A program made the translations under genes and the position numbers. Positions 50,893 to 60,420 of a stretch of 64,000 bases of DNA are shown piece after piece (positions within the stretch are counted from its first letter, which is position 1; every line of letters starts with the position of its first letter). The notes below the pieces were generated by a model that did not search any database, had not been told where the DNA came from, and saw only the letters and a list, made by a program, of their open reading frames with translations. Source of the stretch: an uncultured Neglectibacter sp. (GTDB lineage Bacteria; Bacillota; Clostridia; Oscillospirales; Acutalibacteraceae); the NCBI GenBank assembly GCA_937958185.1, contig CALFFN010000022.1:124001-188000 (forward strand), read 5' to 3'.

Positions 50893-50932
50893 GAAGGTGT
50901 GAAAGACAAAATACACTTTTGGAGGTTTTTCA

Positions 50933-52708
50933 ATGTATTATTCCAGCGGAAATTATGAAGCATTCGCCCGCCCTGTCAAGCCGGAGGGGGTAGACCACAA
51001 ATCCGCCTATATCATCGGCACGGGGCTCGCCGCCCTGACGGCTGCCTGCTATCTGGTGCGGGACGCCCAGATGAAGGGCGAGCATATCCACATCATTGAA
51101 AAAGACGCCCTTCCCGGAGGCGCCTGTGATGGCTGGCGGTTTGAACAAGCCGGTTACGTCATGCGGGGCGGCAGGGAAATGGATAACCATTTCGAGGTCA
51201 TGTGGGACCTGTTCCGCTCGATCCCGTCCATCGAGACAGAGGGCGTCAGCGTTCTGGACGAATACTACTGGCTGAACAAGAAGGACCCTAACTTCTCCCT
51301 GTGCAGAGCTACGGAAAAGCAGGGGCAGGACGCTCATACCGACAAGAAATTCGGCGTGTCCGACAAGGCTGCGCTGGAGATTATGCGGCTATTCTTTACG
51401 CCTGATGAAGAGCTGTTCGACAAAAAGATCGAAGACTATTTTGACGATGAGGTCTTTCAGTCCAACTTCTGGCTTTACTGGCGCACCATGTTTGCCTTCC
51501 AGAACTGGCAGAGCGCTTTGGAAATGAAACGCTACATCAAGAGATATATCCACCACATCGGCGGTCTGCCCGATTTTACCGCGCTCCGCTTTACCAAATA
51601 CAATCAGTACGAATCCATGATCCTGCCTATGATAAAGTATCTGGAGGAGCACCATGTCCAGTTCCACTACAACGTGAAAGTGGAAAATGTTCACATTGAC
51701 TGCGCTGATGGTAAAAAAACAGCCCGCCGCATCGAATTACTGCGGGAGGGGCAGAAAGAGTCGATTGACCTCACGGAAGACGATCTGGTATTTATCACAA
51801 ACGGCGGCTGCGTAGAGAACTCCACCATGGGCGATCAGAACACCCCTGCCCCTTACGACACGGAGATCCGTCCCGGCGGCGGCTGGGACATGTGGCGGAA
51901 AATAGCCGCCCAGGACCCGGCTTTTGGCAATCCGGACAAGTTCTGCTCCGACCCCGAACAGACCAACTGGATGAGCGCCACTGTGGAAACTCTGGATCAG
52001 CGCATCATCCCCTACATCAAAAACATCTGCAAAAGGGACCCCTTCTCCGGCGGGGTAGTTACCGGCGGCATCGTCACTGTCAGGGATTCCAGCTGGCTCA
52101 TGAGCTGGACCATTAACCGGCAGCCCCAGTTCCGGGACCAGCCTGAAGGGCACTGCCTTGTCTGGGTCTATTCCCTCTTCACCGACAAGCCCGGCGACTA
52201 TGTAAAGAAGCCTATGAGGAACTGCACAGGCAAGGAGATCTGCATGGAGTGGCTTTATCACATCGGCGTGCCTGAGAACCAGATCGAAGAGCTGGCAGAG
52301 CACAGCGCCAACACCGTGCCGGTAATGATGCCTTACATTGACGCTTTCTTTATGCCCCGTACCGATACCGACCGCCCCAAGGTAGTGCCTGACGGCTCTG
52401 TAAACCTTGCTTTCCTGGGTCAGTTTGCCGAAATTCCCCGGGACACGATCTTCACTACGGAGTATTCCATGCGTTCCGGCATGGAGGCTGTCTACACCCT
52501 TTTGCAGGTGGACCGCGGCGTACCCGAGGTATGGGGCAGCACCTACGATGTGCGCGATCTTCTGGACGCTACCGTGAAGCTGCGGGACGGCAAGCCTATC
52601 ACCGAGATGGAGCTGGGTCTCAAAGAGCGCATCGCGTTAAAGGAGCTGCTGAAGGAAACTGCGGGGACGGATATTGAAAAGCTCCTGAAAGAATACCACG
52701 CCATCTAA
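50933..52708 (+). CDS. ohyA: oleate hydratase
   Basis: 591 residues, the usual size of FAD-dependent oleate hydratases, which add water to the cis-9 bond of unsaturated fatty acids to give 10-hydroxystearate. The N-terminal FAD fold reads YIIGTGLAALTAACYLVRD. Also seen: YVMRGGREMDNHFEVMWDLF, FVTNGG-type FITNGGCVENS and LGQFAEIPRDTIFTTEYSMR. It may detoxify host oleate and linoleate in the gut. GGAGG lies before the ATG. A radical SAM gene follows after 63 bases and may be co-transcribed. Confidence 0.93.
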   Translation: MYYSSGNYEAFARPVKPEGVDHKSAYIIGTGLAALTAACYLVRDAQMKGEHIHIIEKDALPGGACDGWRFEQAGYVMRGGREMDNHFEVMWDLFRSIPSIETEGVSVLDEYYWLNKKDPNFSLCRATEKQGQDAHTDKKFGVSDKAALEIMRLFFTPDEELFDKKIEDYFDDEVFQSNFWLYWRTMFAFQNWQSALEMKRYIKRYIHHIGGLPDFTALRFTKYNQYESMILPMIKYLEEHHVQFHYNVKVENVHIDCADGKKTARRIELLREGQKESIDLTEDDLVFITNGGCVENSTMGDQNTPAPYDTEIRPGGGWDMWRKIAAQDPAFGNPDKFCSDPEQTNWMSATVETLDQRIIPYIKNICKRDPFSGGVVTGGIVTVRDSSWLMSWTINRQPQFRDQPEGHCLVWVYSLFTDKPGDYVKKPMRNCTGKEICMEWLYHIGVPENQIEELAEHSANTVPVMMPYIDAFFMPRTDTDRPKVVPDGSVNLAFLGQFAEIPRDTIFTTEYSMRSGMEAVYTLLQVDRGVPEVWGSTYDVRDLLDATVKLRDGKPITEMELGLKERIALKELLKETAGTDIEKLLKEYHAI

Positions 52709-52771
52709 CGAACCGTATCCGCAGAAGCGGACCTGCAAAACTCATTTTACTTACGAAGGAGAAAAATTCCC

Positions 52772-54160
52772 ATGATCCCCAAAAAACTGACCGCACTCGG
52801 GCTGAAAACTGCCTTTGGCTACATCGAAAAGGACCCCGAAAAAAATCTGCCGAAGCTGATGGACTGGGTAGACAAGCTGGCTGGGGACGGTCCTGAGAGC
52901 TTCCCTGTACAGCGCGCCGTGGTCCGCTCCGTGATCGAGGACCCGGAAAACAACATGTACCGCCTGATCATGAACCTGTTCCGGGACGTGGACAGGGAGG
53001 TCCTCAAGACCACCTTTGAGGATTTCTTCCTCAACGCCAATATCATCGGCTGGCCCCGGCAGGAGCAAATGCGGGAAAAATACGGCTGCAATATTCCCTG
53101 GGCAGTCCTTCTGGACCCCACCAGCGCCTGCAACCTGCACTGCACCGGGTGCTGGGCGGCGGAATACGGCAACAAGCTGAACCTTTCCTTTGACGAGATC
53201 GATTCCATCATCTGTCAGGGCAAGGAGCTGGGAACCTATTTGTACATCTATACCGGCGGTGAACCTCTGGTACGGAAAAATGACCTGATCGCTCTGTGCG
53301 AAAAGCATAACGACTGCCAGTTCCTCTGCTTTACCAACGCTACGCTTATCGACGAAGCTTTTGCCGATGAGATGCTGCGGGTCAGGAATTTTATCCCCGC
53401 CATCAGCTTGGAGGGCTTTGAGGAAGCTACCGACGGGCGCCGGGGGGACGGCGTCTACCAGAAGGTGCTCCGCGCCATGTCCATTTTGAAAGCAAAGCGG
53501 CTGCCTTTCGGCATTTCCGCCTGCTACACCAGCCAGAACCTAGACTCCATCAGCTCTGACGCCTTTATGGATAAGCTGGTGGAATGGGGCGCGAAATTCA
53601 TCTGGTATTTCCACTATATGCCCGTGGGCAACGACGCAGTTCCCGCCCTGCTTCCCGATCCTCAACAACGGGAAACCATGTACCGCCGCATTCGGGAGAT
53701 CCGCTCTACCAAACCAATTTTCGCCATGGATTTTCAAAACGACGGCGAATTTGTGGGCGGCTGCATTGCCGGCGGACGGCGGTATCTGCACATCAACGCC
53801 AACGGGGATGTGGACCCCTGCGTATTTATTCATTATTCCAACTGCAATATCCGGGAAACGTCCCTGCTGGACTGCCTGCGCTCCCCGATCTTTATGGCTT
53901 ACCATGACAACCAGCCCTTTAATGAGAACCATCTGCGCCCCTGCCCCATGCTGGAAAACCCGGAGCTTTTGCGGAAGATGGTAAAGGAGACCGGCGCCCA
54001 CTCCACCGATCTGCAGTCCCCGGAAAGTGTGGACCACCTGTGCGACAAATGTATCTCCTACGCCGATTGCTGGAAACCTGAGGCGGAGCGCCTGTGGAAC
54101 GCCGCCGGCGAAAAAGCGGAGAAGGAAAAGCCGGAGCCGGCAGAAGGCTGTGTCAAATAA
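52772..54160 (+). CDS. radical SAM protein with C-terminal cysteine-rich region
   Basis: 462 residues. A ~110-residue N-terminal helical region precedes the radical SAM core, whose 4Fe-4S motif is CNLHCTGC with YTGGEPL after it. The C-terminal part has further cysteines (GGCIAGG, NGDVDPCVF, RPCPML, CDKCISYADC), as in SPASM-type proteins with auxiliary clusters. Members of this group modify peptides or small molecules. No precursor peptide is visible next to it. It lies downstream of oleate hydratase, so a lipid-linked role is possible but unproven. Confidence 0.82.
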   Translation: MIPKKLTALGLKTAFGYIEKDPEKNLPKLMDWVDKLAGDGPESFPVQRAVVRSVIEDPENNMYRLIMNLFRDVDREVLKTTFEDFFLNANIIGWPRQEQMREKYGCNIPWAVLLDPTSACNLHCTGCWAAEYGNKLNLSFDEIDSIICQGKELGTYLYIYTGGEPLVRKNDLIALCEKHNDCQFLCFTNATLIDEAFADEMLRVRNFIPAISLEGFEEATDGRRGDGVYQKVLRAMSILKAKRLPFGISACYTSQNLDSISSDAFMDKLVEWGAKFIWYFHYMPVGNDAVPALLPDPQQRETMYRRIREIRSTKPIFAMDFQNDGEFVGGCIAGGRRYLHINANGDVDPCVFIHYSNCNIRETSLLDCLRSPIFMAYHDNQPFNENHLRPCPMLENPELLRKMVKETGAHSTDLQSPESVDHLCDKCISYADCWKPEAERLWNAAGEKAEKEKPEPAEGCVK

Positions 54161-54404
54161 AGCTGCTGTAAAAAAACGCACCCGGCCCAGCTGTAAAGCA
54201 CCGCGCCTGTCCCGCGCCGCCTGAATTGGAACCGGGTACGGCATTCCAGCTGTCAAAGATTTCCATAGGATACCCTCTTTTTTCCTCGGTGCTCTTGCAG
54301 GATATTTCCCTCCATGATATACTTTATTTTAAGAAAAGGCGTTTTCCATGCCTTACCCGCTTCTTCAAGAAAGGCTGGATCGCGCCATCAGGGAGGAAGT
54401 TTCC

Positions 54405-54977
54405 ATGAGCCGCAAAAAAGCAGGGACCGTATCCCGGGCAGCTTGCGTTGTCCTGCTGATGTGCTTTTTAGCAGCCAGCCTGTCCGGGTGTACCTTATAC
54501 CGTCCTTTGCGGCTTCCCCAGCTCCGGGAGTTTGAACAGAATGTCCGCAGGGAATACCCTCTCTCTGCCGTTTCGTGCAAGTACGAATACGGCGCGGGCG
54601 TGTCAATCACGGTGAGCGGAATGAGCTTTGAGGAAGAATGCGCCTATACCATTCTGGGTTACCTTCAGCCCATCGTTTGCGATGAGGATTTTATCCAGGA
54701 CCTTTTTGAGCTTTTTGAAAAGGAGTCCCACGGCGACCACAACTGGAAGCTTGGCATGCGCCCTGACATTCGGCTCCATTTAGCGGCAGGCACAAATGAC
54801 CGTTACCAGTTTACAGCCAGGGCGACGAAAGAGCTGTACAATTCCGGGCGCGACCCGGATTCTTACACCTGGGACGGCTACGCCACATGGTATGGGACCG
54901 AGTTTGTGGGCTCCCTCCCTCGGGAGATCACCCCAAAGGAGATCGGGGAAGCGGTCAAGCGGTATTCTAAAGCTTGA
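54405..54977 (+). CDS. lipoprotein of unknown function
   Basis: 190 residues. Signal peptide with lipobox ASLSGC (Cys about 29), then a mixed alpha/beta mature region of about 160 residues (FEQNVRREYPLSAVSCKYEYGAGVSITVSGM). No recognised family. GGGAGGA precedes the ATG at 54405; the earlier ATG at 54348 lacks one. Its last codons form part of a perfect 12-bp inverted repeat (54949-54960 with 54972-54983), and a proper terminator follows at 55039. Confidence 0.65.
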   Translation: MSRKKAGTVSRAACVVLLMCFLAASLSGCTLYRPLRLPQLREFEQNVRREYPLSAVSCKYEYGAGVSITVSGMSFEEECAYTILGYLQPIVCDEDFIQDLFELFEKESHGDHNWKLGMRPDIRLHLAAGTNDRYQFTARATKELYNSGRDPDSYTWDGYATWYGTEFVGSLPREITPKEIGEAVKRYSKA

Positions 54978-55038
54978 CCGCTTCCCTGTCCAAACAAACG
55001 CTTCGTTTGCTTTCCATTTTTCGTTTCGCCGCATTCGG

Positions 55039-55080
55039 AACTGTTTCGCCGCAAATCATGGCGAAACAGTTTTCTTTTTC
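55039..55080 (+). terminator. terminator after the lipoprotein gene
   Basis: AACTGTTTCGCC (55039-55050) and GGCGAAACAGTT (55060-55071) form a perfect 12-bp stem followed by TTCTTTTT. Confidence 0.85.
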
Positions 55081-55265
55081 CACCCTTGCCCGTTGTTTTC
55101 CCCCGCTTCTCCCGGAACGCTGTTTCTTCTTTTAGGCGGCTCGTTTCGCAATCTGTTCCCTGAAATGTGAAAATAGTGCAAGAAAGCGGGAAATCAGGCG
55201 AAGAAATCCGTCCTGCTCCCTGCTATACTGGAAACAGGCTTAAGAACCCAGCCGCCGCCCCAAGG

Positions 55266-56159
55266 CTATGGGTGCTCCTGTAAGATCACGGTTTTTCCTT
55301 TTCGATATTCCCCCGGCGTAACGCCAAAATGTTTCCGAAAAGCGCGGTTGAAATAGGATACGTTCCGAAAGCCGGATTCCATGGCGACAAAAGCGATGTC
55401 CCGGGCTGTAGTCACCAGCAGCAGTGCCGCGTGCTCCAGCCTGCGGCGAACCAGGTATTCCGATACCGTGCAGCCCATCAAAGAGGAAAACTGCCCTGAA
55501 AAATAGTTGGGGTTCATATGCACCGACTTTGCCAGCTCGGCAAGGCTCAGCTCCTCCTGAAAGTGATTTTCCATCAGGCTCAGCGCCGCCGCCAGCCGGT
55601 TCCTGCCGTTTTGGAACAGCAGTATCTGCTCCCCATAGCCCTCCGCCTGCTCAAAGCGCCGGTAGATCAGCGCCAGCAGCTTCATCAGGTCGGCTTTCAA
55701 TACCAGACGGTAGCCCGAATCCTGATTTTCCCATTCCTGAGACATTTCCTCCAACAGGGTCCTGATACCTTCCGTGACAAATTCCTGCCCGGAAAGCCGA
55801 TGGCGGAAGCTGGGCTTCCACTCGTAAAAGGCGCGGATATAGCTGTAATCCCCGCTGCTGGAAAGCACCAGCTCCGCGTCGAATACGATCACCAGCAGCT
55901 TCAGCCTGCCGTCTTCATTGACAGCCCTGTGATATTCCATATTGTTGATGATAAACACGTCGCCCGGCTCGATGGGATAGCTGTTCTCGCCGATCACATA
56001 CTGTCCCTTCCCCTCCAGGCAATAGTTGATCTCCAGCCCATGGTGGTTGTGCAGGTACACCTTTCCGGCAGTTTCCTCCTGCCGGGTAAAACCCCTGCCC
56101 TGCCACACCACAAAGGGGAAGTCCTTTTGCAGATCCAAAAGCTCCGTAATCCGTTCCAT
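55266..56159 (-). CDS. AraC-family regulator with cupin sensor domain
   Basis: 297 residues. An N-terminal cupin (about 20-110; HNHHGLEINYCLEGKGQYVI, PGDVFIINNMEYHRA) binds the effector. The C-terminal double helix-turn-helix includes LSLAELAKSVHMNPNYFSGQF and ARDIAFVAMESGFRNVSYFNRAFRK (in part). AGGGGG precedes the ATG at 56159. It is divergent from a UroD-like methyltransferase gene, which it probably activates. Confidence 0.88.
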   Translation of the reverse strand: MERITELLDLQKDFPFVVWQGRGFTRQEETAGKVYLHNHHGLEINYCLEGKGQYVIGENSYPIEPGDVFIINNMEYHRAVNEDGRLKLLVIVFDAELVLSSSGDYSYIRAFYEWKPSFRHRLSGQEFVTEGIRTLLEEMSQEWENQDSGYRLVLKADLMKLLALIYRRFEQAEGYGEQILLFQNGRNRLAAALSLMENHFQEELSLAELAKSVHMNPNYFSGQFSSLMGCTVSEYLVRRRLEHAALLLVTTARDIAFVAMESGFRNVSYFNRAFRKHFGVTPGEYRKGKTVILQEHP

Positions 56160-56299
56160 CTGTTTCCCCCTGCTGCTTTGAAAGCGTATTTTTAATTTCA
56201 TAATTGCTTTGAAAAGGTCGGTGCTTTTCGAGTTCACGAGAAAAGAAAGGTGTTTTTCGAAGAAAGACGCAGGCTTTCTTTTACTCAGACCTTTTCCAG

Positions 56300-56325
56300 A
56301 ATCACAACACCTTGCTGTTGTGATT
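56300..56325. promoter_or_regulatory. perfect inverted repeat between the divergent AraC and UroD-like genes
   Basis: AATCACAACA-CCTTGC-TGTTGTGATT. No T tract follows on either side, so it is more likely a protein-binding site than a terminator. Confidence 0.45.
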
Positions 56326-56380
56326 TCATCATAAACCCCACCTGAAAAAAAGTCAAATTTTGAAATGGAGGTACTGTATC

Positions 56381-57436
56381 ATGCTGTACACGGACCATTG
56401 GAACGAGATCAAGGAACGCATGGCCGCCTTTTGGGACCGCGAGGCAACGGACCGCTGCTGCGCCGGTATCATCGTGCCGAAGCCGGGATATACCGACCCC
56501 GACCCCGACGTGGTCAACTACTATTTTGACGTGGAAAAGGGAGACGCCATACACCGAAAGCGCTTTGCGGGGCACGAATACCTGTGGGAAGCGATCCCCA
56601 GCGTGTTCCCCTATTTCGGCACCTCAGGCATTGCGGAATACGCCGGCAGCGAAGCGGTCTACACGCCGCGGACCACCTGGTTCGAGCCATGTCTGGACGA
56701 GCCGGACGCCAGCCGGATCAGCTACTGCAAGCCGGAAGCCTTCCAGCGCCAAAAGGACGCCATCGCAAAGCTCATCGAGCTGTCCGGCGGCGACTATCCC
56801 GTTTCCGTCACGGACAACTGCGGCATTGCCGACGCGCTGTCCGCCATGCGGGGCGGTGAAAACCTGATGATGGACATGGTGACCGACCCGGACTTTGTCA
56901 TGGAGGGCATTCAAAAGCTGATGCCCATTTACAAGCAGACCCAAAACGAGTTGTTTGAGCTGGTTCAGGAAAACAACGAAGGGTCGATCCTTTCCTGGAT
57001 GCACCTGTGGGCGCCCAGCCGCTGCGCGCAAATGCAGTGCGACCTGAGCGTGATGATCTCCAACGAGATGTTCCGGGAGTTTATCATGCCGGAGCTGGAG
57101 GAAATGACGGAATTTCTGGACTATCCCATCTACCATCTGGACGGGCAGGAGCAGATACGCCATCTGGATTCCCTGCTCTCCCTGAAAAGGCTCCGCGCGA
57201 TCCAGTGGGTCCCTGTGGTCAGCCAGCCCCCCACCTCCGACTTTATCCCCCAGCTGCAAAAGATACAGAAGGCTGGGAAAAGCCTGATGTTGTTCCCCCA
57301 GGCGAACGAGGTGGAAAAGCTGCTGGACAACCTCAGCTGCCGCGGGCTGCACATGATGATCGGTGGAATAAACACCATGGAGGAGGCTGCGGAGGTACAG
57401 CAGCTGATTTGGAAGCATTCCAGGGACCGGGGCTGA
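56381..57436 (+). CDS. UroD/methyltransferase-superfamily protein
   Basis: 351 residues, TIM-barrel of the URO-D/MtaA superfamily (WNEIKERMAAFWDREATDRCCAG, SVTDNCGIADALSAMRGGENLMMDM, YPIYHLDGQEQIRHLDSLL). The HLCGD zinc motif of the protein at 5644-6804 is replaced by YHLDG, so zinc binding is doubtful. Such orphans stand beside AraC regulators in sugar-related loci; substrate unknown. GGAGG precedes the ATG at 56381. Confidence 0.7.
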   Translation: MLYTDHWNEIKERMAAFWDREATDRCCAGIIVPKPGYTDPDPDVVNYYFDVEKGDAIHRKRFAGHEYLWEAIPSVFPYFGTSGIAEYAGSEAVYTPRTTWFEPCLDEPDASRISYCKPEAFQRQKDAIAKLIELSGGDYPVSVTDNCGIADALSAMRGGENLMMDMVTDPDFVMEGIQKLMPIYKQTQNELFELVQENNEGSILSWMHLWAPSRCAQMQCDLSVMISNEMFREFIMPELEEMTEFLDYPIYHLDGQEQIRHLDSLLSLKRLRAIQWVPVVSQPPTSDFIPQLQKIQKAGKSLMLFPQANEVEKLLDNLSCRGLHMMIGGINTMEEAAEVQQLIWKHSRDRG

Positions 57437-57473
57437 CAGCAGACCAAATTTCCGCAAAACATCACACACGCAA

Positions 57474-57512
57474 AAAACGCCGGAGCGGAATATACCGCTT
57501 CGGCGTTTCTGT
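57474..57512. terminator. bidirectional terminator between convergent genes
   Basis: AACGCCG-A-GCGG and CCGC-T-TCGGCGTT form a stem around AATATA, with A/T runs on both sides. Confidence 0.75.
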
Positions 57513-57521
57513 GTGTAAAGC

Positions 57522-57962
57522 TTACTCTTTTTCCTCGCTGTGGCAATGGTCGCAGCCGCATTCGTCTTCATCGTCAAAGTCGAATTCCAGCGTTTCACCG
57601 CAGCCGGGGCAGGTAATGCTGCCCTCTTCCAGCATTTCATCGGTGAGCTGAATGGTGTCGCCGCAGCTGGGGCAGGTCACTTCAAATTCGGCGTCCTCAA
57701 AGTCGCCATGATGATGACCGCAGCCGCACTCATCTTCCTCCAGCCCGTAGAAATCCTCTTCCACGTTGCCCAGGTCCTCGTCGATCTCGTCCACCTGCTC
57801 GGAAAGCAGGTCGAAGCCGTCTTCCAGCTCCTCCACGGACAGGCACAGGTCGTCCAGCAGCTCTATCATGGCATTAAGCACCTTTGTCTCCTTTGCCTTG
57901 GGATCAAGCTCCAGCCCTTCCATCAAGCCACGGATATAAGAAGCACGTTCAGAATTAGTCAT
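57522..57962 (-). CDS. CD1247-type zinc-ribbon protein
   Basis: 146 residues. An N-terminal helical domain (SERASYIRGLMEGLELD ... EDLGNVEEDFYGLEEDE) of the CD1247 N-terminal family. It is followed by a CPSCGD ... CPGCGE zinc ribbon, flanked by acidic and His/Cys-rich stretches (CGCGHHH, CGCDHCH). Commonly found after efp in Clostridia; function unknown. Last gene of the operon from yqeG. Confidence 0.8.
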   Translation of the reverse strand: MTNSERASYIRGLMEGLELDPKAKETKVLNAMIELLDDLCLSVEELEDGFDLLSEQVDEIDEDLGNVEEDFYGLEEDECGCGHHHGDFEDAEFEVTCPSCGDTIQLTDEMLEEGSITCPGCGETLEFDFDDEDECGCDHCHSEEKE

Positions 57963-58000
57963 TGTCTTTCTCCTTTTGGGTCTGAGACCACAGATATTGT

Positions 58001-58558
58001 TTACGCACGCTCCATGTACTCGCCGGTACGGGTGTCCACGCGGATCTTCTCGCCCTCATTGATGAACAGGGGAACGCGGATCTCCGCCCCGGTCTCCAAA
58101 GTGGCGGGCTTCAGGGTATTGGTGGCGGTATCGCCCTTGACGCCGGGCTCGGTCTTCACGACCTCCAGCTCCACAAAGTTGGGAGGCTCCACGCCAAACA
58201 CATTGCCCTTGTAGGACAGCACCTTGCACCCCATGTTTTCCTTGACGAACTTGAAGTTGTCGGTCAGCACGCTGCTGTTGATCGGGGTCTGCTCATAGGT
58301 CTCATTGTCCATGAAATAGTACAGGTCGCCATCGCTGTACAGATATTCCATGTCCCGGCGCTCGATATAAGCGGTGGGGAATTTATCGTTGGGGTTAAAG
58401 GTTTTTTCCGTCACAGCCCCGGAAATGACATTGCGGATCTTCGTGCGTACAAAGGCGGCGCCCTTGCCCGGCTTTACGTGCTGGAACTCGATGATGGAAT
58501 ACACACCGCCGTCCATTTCAAATGTAACGCCGTTTCTAAAATCGCCTGCGGTTACCAT
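58001..58558 (-). CDS. efp: elongation factor P
   Basis: 185 residues, full length. It relieves ribosome stalling at polyproline. Starts MVTAGDFRNGVTFEMDGGVYSIIEFQHVKPGKGAAFVRTK (read in parts), with the modifiable loop PGKGAAF. GGAGGTCA precedes the ATG at 58558; the ATG at 58573 has no ribosome site. Confidence 0.97.
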   Translation of the reverse strand: MVTAGDFRNGVTFEMDGGVYSIIEFQHVKPGKGAAFVRTKIRNVISGAVTEKTFNPNDKFPTAYIERRDMEYLYSDGDLYYFMDNETYEQTPINSSVLTDNFKFVKENMGCKVLSYKGNVFGVEPPNFVELEVVKTEPGVKGDTATNTLKPATLETGAEIRVPLFINEGEKIRVDTRTGEYMERA

Positions 58559-58684
58559 AAAAATGACCTCCAATATTATTCTTACTATGAATTTTACCCT
58601 ATTTTTCCTGCAATTTCAAGATAAAATACGCAGATTACGGAAAAATAAGGGATTTCGCGGAAAAATTCACGCAGCAGAGCTTTT

Positions 58685-59767
58685 TTACAGCTCTAAAAGC
58701 TCCTTGGGAGATTTGGTCAGGCTGCGGCAGCCGTCCGCCGTGATGAGCAGCATATCCTCAATGCGCACGCCGTATTTGGCGGGCACATAGATGCCCGGCT
58801 CGTCCGTGATGACCATGCCCTCCGCGCAGAGGGTGCTGTCGTGAGAAGCGAACCGGGGCGCTTCGTGTATCTCAAAGCCGACCCCATGCCCCAGCCCGTG
58901 TCCAAAGGTGCCGGGATAGTCCTTCTCGATGATGTCCCTTGCGATCTTATCCACATCGCGGCAGGGCATTCCGGGCTTCACGCCGTCGATGACCGCCAGC
59001 TGCGCCCGCAGCACCGTTTCATATACCCGGCGCTGCTCCTCGGAAACCTTGCCCAGCGCCACGGTGCGGGTCATGTCGGAATGATAGCCGTCCAATAAAG
59101 CGCCGGTGTCCATGGTGACGAAATCGCCCCGGTGCACCTGGTTGTCCGACGGCACCGCGTGGCACTGGGAACCGTTTTTACCCGCAGCCACGATCAGCTC
59201 GAACGCCACGTTGTCCGCGCCGTTCTTCCGCATGAAAAATTCGATCTCCAGCGCCAGCTCCCGCTCGGTAACGCCCTCTTTGATAAAAGGCAGAATGTGC
59301 TGGAACGCCGCGTCGGTGATCTCCTGGGAAGCTTCGATCTTCTTCACTTCCTCGGGAGATTTTATCATGCGCTGCTGCCGGATCACATGGTCGAGGGACT
59401 CGTCCAGAACAGCTTCCACGCCGATCTCCGCAAAGCTCTTCTGGAAAAGCTTCGCCTGCGCCACGGAAAGCCTGTCCATCTCCAGATAGACCTGCCGGGT
59501 CCCGTGCTTTTGCAGCAGCTCGCCCAGCTTCTGGTACAAATTTTGAAAGCCGACGACTTTACAAAATTCCGCCTTGTACCGGGCGGCTTCCTCATAGCGG
59601 AAGTCCATCAGCAGATACGCCTGCTCCGCCGTGACCAGCAGCGCGCCGTCCGTAGCGGGGAACCGGGTAAAATACCGGCGGTTCCGCTCGGAAAATACCA
59701 GCGCCGCCTTTTGCGGGTCGCCCCGGAGCAAAGCGTCCTGCAAGCGTTCTATCGGATTTTTGCTCAT
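58685..59767 (-). CDS. Xaa-Pro peptidase, M24 family
   Basis: 360 residues. A creatinase-like N-terminal domain and a pita-bread catalytic domain with the five metal ligands: MDTGALLDGYHSDMTRT (two Asp), GHGLGHGVGFEIHE (His), TDEPGIYVP (Glu) and RIEDMLLI (Glu). It removes N-terminal residues before proline. It overlaps yqeG by four bases and precedes efp; this gene pair is common in Firmicutes. Confidence 0.92.
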   Translation of the reverse strand: MSKNPIERLQDALLRGDPQKAALVFSERNRRYFTRFPATDGALLVTAEQAYLLMDFRYEEAARYKAEFCKVVGFQNLYQKLGELLQKHGTRQVYLEMDRLSVAQAKLFQKSFAEIGVEAVLDESLDHVIRQQRMIKSPEEVKKIEASQEITDAAFQHILPFIKEGVTERELALEIEFFMRKNGADNVAFELIVAAGKNGSQCHAVPSDNQVHRGDFVTMDTGALLDGYHSDMTRTVALGKVSEEQRRVYETVLRAQLAVIDGVKPGMPCRDVDKIARDIIEKDYPGTFGHGLGHGVGFEIHEAPRFASHDSTLCAEGMVITDEPGIYVPAKYGVRIEDMLLITADGCRSLTKSPKELLEL

Positions 59768-60267
59768 AAAACATCTCTCCTGTTTCGATATTTTTCCCGC
59801 AGCCCTTTTTCAAAATGCCTGCGCACCCGAAACGTAACGCCTTCCTCTTCCTCGATGGGCGTCAGCAGCACGGATTTCATGCCGCAGAGGTTTGCCCCGA
59901 TTACATCGGTGAATATCTGGTCGCCGATAATGGCGCATTCCGGGCATTTCATCCTGAGCAGCCTGCGCGCCTTCAGGTAGCCGAAGGGCAAAGGCTTCAT
60001 GGCAAAGCTGATACAGTCCAGCCCGAACCGGGCGGCAAAGGGCTGCACCCGCTTTTTGAAATTGTTGGAGACCACCAGCACCCGGAACCCCGCGTCTACC
60101 ATGCGGTGCGCCCACTCCACCGCGCCGGGAATGGGCTCGTGCGAGGTATAGGAAGCCACTGTGTTGTCCACGTCTAACAGCAGCGCCTTCACGCCCAGCC
60201 CGGACAAAAATTCCGGGGTCAGGTCGGTAAGCCCCCGCTTCATAGCGGTCGGTCGAAAAATTGCCAT
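59764..60267 (-). CDS. YqeG-family HAD phosphatase
   Basis: 167 residues, HAD class IIIA. Motif I reads LLDVDNTVASY with the nucleophile Asp, motif II VVSNN, and motif III IIGDQIFTDVIGAN. Relatives dephosphorylate phosphatidylglycerophosphate or sugar phosphates. First gene of the run yqeG, M24 peptidase, efp, CD1247-type. Confidence 0.9.
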   Translation of the reverse strand: MAIFRPTAMKRGLTDLTPEFLSGLGVKALLLDVDNTVASYTSHEPIPGAVEWAHRMVDAGFRVLVVSNNFKKRVQPFAARFGLDCISFAMKPLPFGYLKARRLLRMKCPECAIIGDQIFTDVIGANLCGMKSVLLTPIEEEEGVTFRVRRHFEKGLREKYRNRRDVL

Positions 60268-60372
60268 ATCCTTGATTCTCCTGCCGTCCCTGTCCTGCGG
60301 AAACCGCTGCTTCCTGTTTTAGAAAAGGGTCGCAGCCCCGCTTTTTGCAGAGGAGCTTTCGCTTTTTGAGAA

Positions 60373-60397
60373 CAAAAAAGCGGGCAACAGCCCGCTT
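60373..60397 (-). terminator. terminator of rpsU
   Basis: On the minus strand AGCGGGC-TGTT-GCCCGCT followed by TTTTTTG. Confidence 0.9.
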
Positions 60398-60420
60398 CCA
60401 AGAGGTATTGTGAGCAGCAA

